Origin: Carnegiea gigantea | Taxonomy: Eukaryota > Streptophyta > Magnoliopsida > Caryophyllales > Cactaceae | Assembly (NCBI GenBank): GCA_029747015.1 | Contig: JAKOGI010002439.1 | Location: forward strand, 1 to 64,000 | DNA: 64,000 nucleotides | Reading direction: 5' to 3' | In this document: positions 33,364-44,931 of the stretch, piece after piece | Position numbering within the stretch: the first letter of the stretch is position 1 | Layout of the letters: each line of letters starts with the position of its first letter | Position numbers and translations under genes: made by a program | The notes under the pieces: generated by a model | The model's database searches: none | What the model was told of the DNA's origin: nothing | What the model saw: the letters and a program-made list of their open reading frames with translations, nothing else

Positions 33364-34827
33364 TGTTAGATTTTAATCCACAAGGACACAAGAGGGGGGT
33401 GAATTGTGTCTACCAATTTTTCAAACTGTTTTAAAAACACTCGTGAGAACTATTTGAAGTAAGTGTTTCTAGTGAGACAGAGACCAAACTTATTTCAGAA
33501 CACTCGTGAGACCTGTTTGAAATGCTTGTTCTCAGTGAAATAGAAACAAAAGAAATTGCATAAATAGTAAAGGAGACACAATATTTTTACGTGAAAAATC
33601 ATCTCTGGCCTAACTGTGGTGTAAAAACCACGACCTACCATTATAGAATTTCAGCAAACACTTCCATTAAACCGGGCCGAACACGTTACAGCTATAACTC
33701 ACGTAACTTAGTCTGCCAAAGACTCTCATTACAAGCACACATCCAAAGTCTCCCTAGGCTAGGACAAAACACTGACAGACACAATGTCCACACGTCTCCT
33801 AAGAGACCACGTCCAACAGTTTGGACAACCTCTAATCACGGTGACGGAATTACTTGAATGCTTCTAAATAAGCTAAGTGTAAGGTACAATATAGCTCCTA
33901 TTATGCCAGGGATGAAGACTCAATTAAGCACACACTTTGAAGGTTTTTTCTCACAGAAAAATTCAGACTCAAAAAGCGAATTTAGCACATTAAAGCTTGT
34001 GAAAACCGGTGGAAAAAATCTTGAGAAGAATGAGGAAAAATCTTTCCTTAAATAGAGGGACGCGTTTTTGGTGAAGAAAAAATCCTTATCCCTCTTGAAT
34101 CCTTGTGCTGTAAGGAAACCAAAGAGAGGAGAACTCTTCTTTCCAAATTGTAATAGGAAATCTCTCATATCTTTTCATTTATTTTATCCTTCCAAAAGAT
34201 AAGATTTGTTTAGTGGATATTTTTCAAAAACTAAAATCAAATCTTTTAACAATATTTGCAGTGGAAGAAATCCTTTTTGACTCTAATACTATTAGGAAGG
34301 TTATTCCTAATTTGTTTTCTGAAAAACGACAGTCACAAATCCCTTTTTTAGAATTCGTTGAAAATCGGATATAAATTCCAGCTTCAGAACACTGCAGTCT
34401 TTGCCTGTTCTGAGACGTGTTTCTAAACCACAAAAAGGATTTTTCAAGGTGTATGAAAATTGAGAGTCTTCTTATTGACATATTAATAAGAATCTAGACT
34501 AACATATACCCATTCAATCCTAAGACTCTTGTTGTCAACTGGAATTCTTATGTAGCTCCATGCTTCCACTCCCAGAACTGGTTGGAGTGAGTGTTTTCGA
34601 ATTCTTCTTCCACAGTTTCATGCAACCATTCCTAGGGCTATTCTGAGGAGTGTTCTCAGTTTCTTGCACATGTTGCTAACTTGATGCTCTTAGCTCATTC
34701 AAACTGCTCCATGTACTTTCTGATACTGTTTTGACGTACAACTCAAGTACAACACATGACTCACAGCATATTGGGTAGGACATTTGGATTATCATCATCA
34801 AAACCTTAAACATTAATTGGGTCAACA
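33364..34827 (-). repeat. Sirevirus 5' LTR
   Basis: This 1464-bp partner of 23919-25402 has the same TG...CA ends. CTTCA follows at 34828-34832 as the second copy of the target duplication. Confidence 0.92.
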
Positions 34828-34832
34828 CTTCA

Positions 34833-35387
34833 CCTCTGAATCTGGATCACGATTGAATCCTATGGAGTCAAATAGTCACCACTTAAGGGATTATTTGAGG
34901 GACCTTTCAAAAAATACTTTAAAATAAACCAATTGTCCCTTTCGGTGTCCCTTTCTATTTATGATTCATTTTATAGAGTAGATTTGGTTTTGTAAGTTTT
35001 TTCTAAAAACTATCTGATGAATCTATTAATTAATTTTACTACTTTTTATTTTCTATTAAATCTTTTTGGGTTGGGCAGTTGGGTTCGAAAAACGAGTTTT
35101 GCTTCCGAATCTGGACAGTGGCCTTGTATGAGCCAGAAACCTAGACTTTGTCCTGACTCAGGAAGCTGGCCGGGTTCTTGGACTAGCAGTGAAACTAGTC
35201 TCTTGGCTCCGCTACAGGGGTTGCTGGGCATTGGACCAGAAAACTACACTCATCGCTAGCCCAAGATCTCGATCAGTATCTTGGATTACGGCAGGTATGC
35301 AACCATCCCGGCCATGAAGCCCATTTGTTTATAGCCTGATTTGTTTTTTTTTTTTTTTTGGCTAAAGATAGAAAAAAATCCAAACCA
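34833..35387. other. Unassigned stretch after the Sirevirus
   Basis: This continues the sequence interrupted at 23918. It contains a poly-T run at 35343-35359 and no coding signal I trust. A GC-richer part (35060-35260) has short open frames on both strands without recognisable domains. Confidence 0.4.
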
Positions 35388-37370
35388 CACCCCTAGAAAA
35401 CAGGTCTAACCATTCATGGGAAGCTACATCCAGATTCCAGATCATGGTGCTTACATGGTTGAGCTTAACATGTGGTGCAACAACAGGTAATCAGTACTGC
35501 ATTTAGATGTTAAATGCAACATTTTTTTCTATAAATTTTGTAATATTTTTAGTAAAAATGTAATACTTATTGACAAAAGTTACAATTCGAAATTGAAATG
35601 GGACAATTTGACAATGTTGTAATCTAGAGTAGACTAACACCATTTTTTAAATGTTGTATCTAAAAGTCTATTGGAACAAGTGTTGCGTTTATTTAACTTA
35701 AAAAGAAAAATTTATATTAAAATGTGGCACTTCTAAAGACTACCACAACATGTGAAGAAACACATTGAATATAAGAATTTACAAAAGCCAAATTATCTTT
35801 ACGAAACGGTAAGAAGACATGCTCCCCTGGCGCCCATAGGGGTGCTCAATTCAATCAAAATACTGAATAAGTAGGTTATTTTCTAATTATTACCAATAAA
35901 CATTATATCAAAGATAAATAAAAAGAAATTACAGAAAAGGACCTCAAATTAAAATTAGAATTACAAATACTCAACAACTTATTATAAGTTATCTAAATTG
36001 CATAACACAAACTATGTCGAAACAAATCCAATCAGTTTTAGAGTTTTTTTCCTAAGCCAAAAGAGAAGTTCTATGCAATAATGGTCAAGGAAAAATGATG
36101 GATCAACATTATAGAGGATGTCACAAGAGTCATATTGGGTCGATTGTGATCAACTATAGTTTAATTGAAATCTAGAATACAGATTAATATGAGATATTTA
36201 ACTCATTCAATCATGAAAATGTCGAACAACTTCTAAGAAAACTAGTTCAGTCAAACAGTTATATGTCATTGAATTTCCTAACCTTGATCAGTATAGTTTG
36301 TTGATCACTAAATATTAACGTAATATATATGAAGGACAAATACTTAGTATATGATAACCAAATAATTGAATACTAAATTTTTTAACTTTTTTTTTGAGTA
36401 AATGCAACCATACCAATTTTTTTTTGGTTGCAAAAAAATTTATTTTTTAATGTTATAGGATTTAGACAAAGCATAAAACACATGTTTCATGTGTCATTTT
36501 AATTATAGTTACAAAATAGATAGGACATGATAAGAAGCTAGGAAAATGAGAATTGAGTAACCACATATTGCAAGAAAGATTGGCAAGGGGAAGAAAATAA
36601 TTTTGATTTATATGCGAAAAATGGAGGAAGAGACACAGAAAGAGAGATGAGGAAAAAAAATTTACTCTTTGTCATGTAAAAGTAACTTTTTACTATATTT
36701 CGACTTGATATTTATTATATGCACATATTATAATAACATAATTTATTAAAAAGTATAATAACATTCTTAAGTATGGCTAAGTAACATTTAAATAGATTAA
36801 TAATAAAACATATATCAACAAAGTATGACTCACAGGATGGGTGGCAAATTTCTAAAACCTTCAAAGATAATGTGCAAGGCTTAGAGAAGTCGTAGGATGG
36901 GTGACCTTCTAGATGTTTGTATAACTATAAATAATTATATAAAGGCTTTAGTGATATGGGAACCAAGTTAGCAATTCAATGTAGAGTTGTGCATGGCTAA
37001 AAGAGGCTTTCGAGGGTTTGGTATTATACTTATTTCTAAGGAGAAAAAGTCTTGCATTTACCTGCAGGTGAGTACCAAGAAAAAGGAGTTGCTTTTAGGT
37101 GGTGAAAAGTGTTGCAATTTCATTGACAAACTGTTGGGCTTCGATAACAAACAATTGCATTAACCTTTTGCGGAAAAGTGTTCCGTTTGCATTTGCGTCG
37201 TCGTATTAAGATTATTTATATGTGTTGCATGTTTTAGAATTTGTTATATTATGCTAATGGAATGATTAAGGCAGCATTTCAAAAAATATTGCATGTAACA
37301 TTAATACAACTATTTATAGTGCTAATACCACACTTCTAGAATGTTGTTATAGGTTTGTTTTCCTGAAGTG
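35388..37370. mobile_element. Probable non-autonomous CACTA-type DNA transposon
   Basis: The right end reads GGTTTGTTTTCCTGAAGTG (37352-37370), the reverse of a CACTTCAGGAAAACAAACC terminal repeat of CACTA style. A weaker partner CACCCCTAGAAAACAGGTC starts at 35388, with about 12 of 19 bases matching. Many short ATGTTG(C/T) or GCAACAT motifs cluster near both ends, as subterminal repeats of CACTA elements do. The interior is AT-rich and has no transposase. The flanking triplets CCA and GCA do not match exactly. The right end is better supported than the left. Confidence 0.45.
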
Positions 37371-39499
37371 GCAGGTTGTGTTACATATTTTGTAACAAAA
37401 AAATATTTAAAAATTAGTGACAATAAAAGCATGCACTACATATTTTGATAACACCAGTTCGAGTGCCAGATAATCTCATGGTAATTTATTGTGACGCCAG
37501 ATAACATAGGACGTACTTCAGATAAAAAAGTTGGTGATAGGCTTATATAAAAGCTGTATCTTATAAAAATATTTTGTGAAATCCTCTTACACAAGCCAAA
37601 CTATTTCAGCCAAGCACAAAACACACTGGATTTAAGAAGGTCACAATAAAATACATGTCCCTTGCAAATACAATAGTCAAGTGCCTTTGCTATAACTTTT
37701 CCTTTCAATTTGCTTATTCCGTTTGCATGTGCAGGGTTTCTCGCGAATGAAGTCGAAGAATCCTTCATTATTGGCTTTATGGAGAAGGAAACCCGTGCCT
37801 CATCTGTACTCTTTTTGTTTTGAAAATCCTAATATCCCCTCTAATTCTTAGGAAGTACCGCTTGTAGCCAACTGTAAGCCCAAATCTTTTCTTTGTTTTT
37901 GTTTCTTATAGCACCTTTATTTTAGGTTTTTGGATGTGAATAATTAAAATTCAAGGCCATTGGACATGAATAATCCGAACTTGAAAAATGACTCCTAATG
38001 CTCTGAACTTTGGTAGTATTAATTTTTAATAGTCCGAGACTCCGAGTCATTATTTATTTAAAAATAGCACGTGCCCTTGCCTCTGTTTTTGAATTTCCTT
38101 TTCATTTTAGGTATAACTGTACCTGGAAAAGTAGACCTTGTTTTATTTTTTCTTACTGCTCCGTGTGTATGCTTGCTTGCACTTCTTAAGACAAACACTA
38201 ACACTATTTTGCACTTAATTTTTTCCTTTCTATTTGTTGCATGTTTCTTTAATGGATTAGCAAAAATTATAGTTAGATAATTGAGTATGCAGTGACTTTA
38301 ACTTGAAAATTACTAATTAGTTTCATCCATCACTGACTTATAAGTTATAGACGTTGGAAATAAAACACTACGATATACTTAACAATTAAAGACAACTAGA
38401 CACACAGCATAGAGCACTATCATAAATTAGAATGAGCTTATATAAGATTCACATGCATAGTGAGAACCATTGGCTTATATATCAATTACGTCCAGCCATT
38501 GGTGCAGTGCTACATATCGATAGCTGACCTCCATGCCACATGACCCTTGCTCTCATTGTTCACATGAGCAGAGTCAAGTAGAAATTGGAAAAATAAAACA
38601 TCCAAGATTTGTACGAAATAGTTGATGAAAAGGAGAAGCAAATGTTTATGTGTGTTTGAAAACTAGAGGAGACCAGAATTTGCAGGTGAAGATTTAAGCA
38701 TGGAAGGACGTAGACAGAATGGCTAAAATACAAGTTGAAGTCTCGCAAAAGAATAAAAGCATTCATAGAGTAAATCTTGCAAGGAAAGAATATTTGACAA
38801 ATCAGTTTAATGCTTTCCAAAATGGTTAAACCAATTTTATATAAAAATATAATTTATATCACCACACTACATTGTGCCCTATGGCCTACACCCTCACCCG
38901 AGCCCTGCTTAACTTACCTGACGCATGCATATTTGTGTCCTAGGCCATCCATACTTTGGGTTAAAACATTATTCAAAGGATCTTGGTTGGAAAGTTCATA
39001 TAAGAATTCATACTTTCTTGTTCCCCCACATAAAACACTCACAAACCCATAAGATTTTGGATTAATTTCAACGTTCTCTAAATAATATAAAATTTTAAAA
39101 ATTAAATTTTTAATTAATGCTGGGGTGTGCAAAAGGAAGTAAGGTTTAAGTGTCGGTGTTTTGTGAACTTGAACTAAACAATGGGTGACCATAATATCAA
39201 ATCACGTCTTGCTAGGTGAACAAATCCAGAACCTTGTAAAGTTTAAGACGTACCACTGATCCATTTGCCTTGTCTCTAGTATTGATTCTGTTACCGTAAA
39301 CATTTGGCGCCTTTAATGTCCTTATTCCCCTTTCCTGGATGCTCCATGGTGATCTAGAGAGCAGCACATACTCTCATAGAATGCATCTCATCTTCATAAG
39401 AAAGTAGGTGACTCCATCAAGTATGTGTTGTCCCCATATACCACAAAGGCTATGGATTCATTAAGAGCATAGCTCGTCCCCTACCTCATAGATGTATCA
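37371..39499. other. Unassigned AT-rich stretch
   Basis: No domain, tRNA or convincing ORF is seen. Short open frames (for example 38071-38280 plus strand) are hydrophobic by composition. The right part probably belongs to the 3' end of the copia remnant that follows. Confidence 0.4.
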
Positions 39500-40395
39500 A
39501 GATTATATTACACATCATCATAGGGATGGATGACATCAATAGCGTATTTTTTCAATTTATTCCATAATTTCCATTGAGCAATTGAACCCCAAGGGGTTAG
39601 GCTTTATTATGGATAAATTCATGCAAAGAGCTTTAGTTAGCCCATCCCCTCGATGTTTCAATGATTATTCTCTTACAAAGGCCTTTAGTCAGACAATCAG
39701 TTGAATTCCTCTTTGATATTGCATAATCTAAAGAAATAATCGCACTCTTATTGAGGTTTTTATGATATTGTTTCTCAAGTGAATGTGCCTCCTTTTTTGA
39801 ATGTCGACACTATTCCTTTCCCCTGAAATCAAGGATTGATAATCGCAATTTAAGGAAACTAGCACAGTTTGCTTCCCTCTACAAATCCGCTAGAAATTCT
39901 CTCAACCATTTAGCTTCCTTTCCTCCCACTTAAGAGCACAATTTCAGATTTCATAGTTAAATTAGAATTGCATGATTGTTTGGCTAATTTCCAAGATATT
40001 GGTTCTCCAGCCAAGGTGAACAGATAACCACTAGTCAAGTTTATCTCATCATTTACTGTGACCCAATTCGCATCAGTATATACCTCCAATAGTGAAGGAT
40101 ATTGACCTCAACGTAAACCCTAATCCATAGTATCCCTTAGATGTATGGGCAGACAGGTAAGGGCATTCAAATGTTTTTGACTAGGATTATGCGTACGCCT
40201 ACTCAATCAACTAACAACATAAGCAATATCTGGTCTAGTACAATTCATAGAAAACATAACATTACCTATGATCTTAGCATATTCTAGACAACTGGATTTC
40301 TTTTATTCTTTTTTAAGTGTATACTAGAATCATATGGTGATTTCAAAGGTTCGACAACAAAGAGATTATATTTTCTCAAAATCTTTTCAACATGA
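39500..40395 (-). pseudogene. Tork-like copia RT end and RNase H (3' half of split pol)
   Basis: The minus strand, read across several frames, gives HVEKILRKYN, then a CTRPDIAY-like block, then VYTDANWVTVNDEINLTSGY, LAGEPISWKLAKQ and the usual C-terminal region. These are the conserved blocks of copia RNase H, with stops and shifts. The sequence begins abruptly at the LTR edge at 40396. Its missing upstream part is at 52325-52983. Confidence 0.8.
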
Positions 40396-43300
40396 TGTAA
40401 CACCCCCACCCCCAGGGTTAAGGATGTCAATGTTTCTTAAATCCTGGGGCGAAATAGACAGATTTTCCCAAAAATTGACCATATCCCATGCTTAAAGCTT
40501 TACATTAGGTTCCTGTAATAAATAGGAGCATAAAGGAATGCCAAAATAAGCTCCAACGGCTATACGCCGGAGATCACCACTCCACAGGCCACATGCTTGG
40601 ACTATACCAAATAATAAAGTTCAAAAATAAAGAAGAAAATAAAAGATACAGCTCCATGGGTCTCACATCCGGAGCACTAGGGTTAACATCTCAAAAATAA
40701 CTAACCTTAACTAAAACAAATGACCTACTATTTAGATGGTGGCCCACATTCCCATTAAAAGCGGTTGCTATTCAATGTGCAATACATGAACTGAAGTACT
40801 TTACTTACATATATTTAGTAATCTAGGGATACGTCATATTGTATCATTCAATTCATGAATCTATGTATACATCCACATAGTTCCTGTCTCCCAAGTGTAA
40901 GGGAGATTCCAACTTAGCTCTCGTGAATTCTATTTGTCATTTAAGAACCTAGGGAAAAGGGGAATTGAGAGGGATGAGCTACCACACGTTCAGTGAATGA
41001 TCTTCAACCCCAAGAAAAACAAAATAGTTACACATAACACTTTTAAGTAGAAGTCACACACGTTTTGATATTTAAGATCACATAATAATCACATAACGTC
41101 TCCCATATTTATTATTACCTTAATAACCTTCTTGGTTCAAAAGATATTCCTAACCTCCTTCTATTCCATGTACAAGAGTTCTCAATTTGCCTAAACTATG
41201 CCCCTTGTAATTTTAGAGTGATAGCCACTTACTACACTAGCTTGACATCACATGGTAGGTGTGCCAAACTCAATTACAAACTGAGTTATACAGAGATTCG
41301 GGCATTGAGAATAGTAAAGCATTCAATTAAAAAGTTACCAAGTGGGGTTCTTTTTAGTAAGAAAATGGGATTAACACATAAAAGGAAGGCACCATCACTT
41401 AGATCAAAGTAAGCATTTATAAGACAATCATTATTCACTGGAAGATCATTTGGAACTCAATAAAAGCTCTTTTCAAGAGTGCATGCGCATTTCCAAATGT
41501 TTCCGCTAGCATAGTCCTCGAATGAGGAGTTTTCATCACATAACAAATACAAAATCATTTTGTGGGGCATCGGATTCTCATATTCATGCTAATTAGGAGA
41601 GATCTACACTCATCCTAGGAAAGATCTACACTCACCCTTCATATTATCCCCGAGAATTCTTATAATCAGTAGACCATTACTCTCGTCAGGATCTTCTGGG
41701 GTTCCCACTTCTGGTTCTACTCCCTAGGAATTAGGGTTCCCACATACCGGCTCTACTCCCCTAACATTTTTCCGAACATTTAGTACCATTCTTCTAGCCC
41801 AAAACATTTCAGATGCATCTCATTAAATACACTCACATCAAAATTCTCATTGTGTCATAAATAATAACATTTTCCTTCTCAAGAGGCTAAAGTGCTTTAA
41901 TGAACTCAAAGCGACTATTGAAAGTATAAAATCACTCATTTGGCAAAGTATGCTTATAAATGGGTTAACAACCATATGACCATTCACTTATCAAAGAATG
42001 TGACATTAAAACTTGTTTTAGAAGCTAGTGGATGCAATCAAGTATAAACACCTCGATTTCTTAATGTTTCAGATGCAAAATAGTTCATACATAACGCAAG
42101 ACTCTATGCAGTCGTGTGAAGTATCAAATAAGTTATTAAGGAGCTTGTAACATCTAATTACAACTCACTCTTATCAAACGAATGGTTTAGTAGTTACTGT
42201 TAGCCACATATCTTCGAACGCTTGTCGTATCAGGTAAAAATTCATTTACACACTTATAAACGCACTCCAAACTCAATTACAAATTGAGTTATGCAGAGAT
42301 TCAGGCATTGAGAACAGTAAAGCGTTCAATTAAAAATTGCCAAGTGGGGTTCTTTTTAGTAAGAAAATGAGATTAACACATAAAAGGCAGGGATCATCAC
42401 TTAGATCAAAGTAAGCAATTATAAAACAATTATTATTCACTGGAAAATTGTTTAGAACTCAATAAAAGCTCTTTTCAAGAGTACATGCGCTTTTCCAAAT
42501 GTTTCCGCTAGCATGGTCCTCGAATAAGGAGTTTTCATCACATAACAACTACAAAATCATCTCGTGGGGCATCCGATTCTCATATTCGTGCTAATTAGGA
42601 GAGATCTACGCTCATCCTAGGGAAGAGCTACAACCCTTCATATTATCCCCGGGGATTCTTATAATCAGTGGACCGTTGCTCTAGTCAGGATCTTTCGGGG
42701 TTCCCATTTCTGGTTCTACGCCCTAGGAATTAGGGTTCCCCCATACTGGGTCTACTCCCTCAACATTTTTCCGAACATTTAGCACCATTCTTCTAGCCCA
42801 AAACATTTCAGATGCATCTCATTAAATACACTTACATCAAAATTCTCGTTGTGTCATAAATAATGACATTTTCTTTCTCAAGAGGCTAAAGTGCTTTAAT
42901 GAACTCAAAGCGACTGTTGGAAGTATAAAATGATTCATTTGGAAAAGTATGCTTATAAATGAGTTAACAACCATATGACCATTCACTTATCAAAGAATGT
43001 GACATTAAAACTTTTTTTAGAAGCTAGTGGATGCAATCAAATATAAACACCTCGATTTTGCAACGTTTCAAATGCAAAACAGTTCATACATAATGCAAGA
43101 CTCTATGCAGTCATGTGAAGTATCAAATAAGTTATTAAGAGCTTGTAATATCTAATTATGACTCACTCTTATCAAACGAATGGTCTAACAGTTGCTCTTA
43201 ACCACATATCTTCGAATGCTTGTCGTATCAAGCAAAAATTCATTTACACACTTATAAATGCACGCGTTTAAGGATGTTGTAAATATATTTACTCGTAAAT

Positions 43301-44931
43301 CACATTACTCTGCAAGTCAAATGCTCATTTAAACAATTTCTAGAAGTAATCAGCAGATGTTCAAATGATCGAGTTACGTGTTAAAGGAATCGGGGCATTG
43401 TGTCAATCATGTAACAAATAGGCAATCCTCAAGTTAATCACTTGGGAATTCAAACATTTAAGCGTCACATGCGAAACTGTTGGCATGGTTAACAAAAGTC
43501 CAGTAAGGTTCAGTCAAACAGACTCATAGTTCGCAAATGATCTAGAAGGAGACTTTCAAACACACAGGAGACATTTGGTCAGCTATAATTATTATAATCT
43601 AGCATAGACTTAGCTCATGGTACACATAGCACACATAATACATAAGCCATCAAAGCAAGGCAGGCACGCTTATCATGCATTAATAGCAAATAGTTTATGG
43701 TTTCAGACGAAGGAGTTCTAATTTAGTTCTAAATTCAGCAATCATAACATAATCAGACGACATTAATACACCATAGTACACTTCGTAAATTCATTTATTC
43801 CTCGTACAACCCTAACCCCCTCCTCACGACACCGACCATAATAATCTTCAAAAACATCTCAATTTCGACCTACCTACTCCTCATAGGTTGTCAATCCATT
43901 ACAATTCCAATCTAATTATTGAATCACATATCACAAACGATTCGTAAATATTTGTTAACTACTAGTAGTTTTACAAATTAAGAACCACCCACCTCGATTC
44001 CAAGCTAAAGGGCACAACTCCCGGGCTAATTGGGCGAATTAGGGCTTGGTTCGAGCCTTTCCCTCGTCCTTGCCGTTCATCGCCATGGATGCTGATATAT
44101 CGTTCATTGCTACTGTGCCCTTCTTCTTCCTTCCTCTCGCTCTCCTGACCTTCAACCCAAATGCCAGTGGTAGTGGTGGTGGTAGATGGGGGTTCTAAAA
44201 CCCTAACCCTCGAGTCCTTGATCCACATGGCTGTTGGTGGTCGTCGGACTCGAGCCCACCGGTGGGGACACCTCGCTGCCGCCAAACTTGCCATCACGTA
44301 CGCTTGGGCGCAGCCCCAATCCTCTCTCTATCTCACTCCCTCACTCTCACTCGATATCTCTCTCTCTCTATCATGATGGTTGCAACGTGGGACAGCCGGC
44401 AAGGTGTGATGGTGGCTGACCGGGCACCGGCGTGGAGGCGACGCACCACCGCCCCCTTTTCTCTCTCTCTTTCTTCCTCTCTCTCTCTCACCCTCTCTTT
44501 CTCTCTCTTTGTGCCGGGCTTGGGGTCGTGGGACTCCGGGGTAGCAAGACCCTTCCCCCCCCCTTGCTGCTTCCCCTTTTTTTTGAAAGTCAGGGGCTTC
44601 AAACCCTTTTTGCTTTTCTTCATCTTTTTTTTTGTCTACTTGAGTGAAATTACCTTGGCCCAAATAAGTTGTGCCCAAATCAATCCGACCTCGAATAGCC
44701 CAATTTGACTTCACTAATTTCATGTAATCCCGACTCAACCTAATTTTAAGGAATTTATTAATTCCATGAAACCACGCAATGAATCAAGCAAATCTAAAAA
44801 ATTGGCCCACATGAACTATTATACTAATTCAAACCGCAAATATTGTTCGAATATAGCTAATATACAAAAGTATGGATAATAAAATTATTAACTCAATAGA
44901 AAATTTAAAATTAAAAACCTCGGCTATTACA
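40396..44931 (-). repeat. LTR1 of the Del-type complex
   Basis: This 4.54-kb LTR (minus strand TGTAATAGCCGAGG... to ...GGGTGTTACA) is about 1.5 kb longer than LTR2. Most of the excess is a direct duplication of about 1003 bp (41264-42266 and 42267 to about 43268). A CT-rich stretch (44340-44515 on the plus strand) produces spurious open frames on both strands. Confidence 0.78.
41264..43268. repeat. 1003-bp tandem duplication inside LTR1
   Basis: CCAAACTCAATTACAAA recurs at 41264 and 42267. The two copies align along their whole length, with substitutions of about one in twenty. LTR2 has a single copy of this segment (about 49388-50376). Confidence 0.88.

Larger units (their letters stand above)
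23919..34827 (-). mobile_element. Sirevirus (Ty1/copia), full length but decayed
   Basis: This 10.9-kb element has two LTRs (23919-25402 and 33364-34827), a CTTCA duplication, an initiator-Met-type primer site and a polypurine tract. In the minus direction the order is gag, protease, integrase, RT, RNase H, env-like ORF. The integrase-before-RT order makes it copia. Two-knuckle gag, repeated polypurine motifs and a third ORF point to Sirevirus/SIRE. The first 200 bases of the LTRs differ at roughly 9%, so it is clearly older than the Athila array. All ORFs carry stops or frameshifts. Confidence 0.93.

Noticed and set aside
35017..35259. 80-residue plus-strand frame as a host exon
   Set aside because: A similar-length frame exists on the opposite strand, there are no splice sites in good position, and no domain is recognisable.
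37440..37480. CAGTTCGAGTGCC as a possible B box of a tRNA-derived SINE
   Set aside because: No A box at the right distance, no tRNA fold and no terminal A-rich tail nearby.
38071..38280. Hydrophobic 69-residue frame as a membrane protein
   Set aside because: Composition follows from T-rich DNA; no neighbours or motifs support a gene.
44161..44738. Overlapping open frames on both strands in LTR1, also at 50796-51428 and 51613-52044
   Set aside because: They fall in CT/GA-rich LTR sequence, give Ser-Leu or Arg-Glu runs, and differ among the LTR copies.
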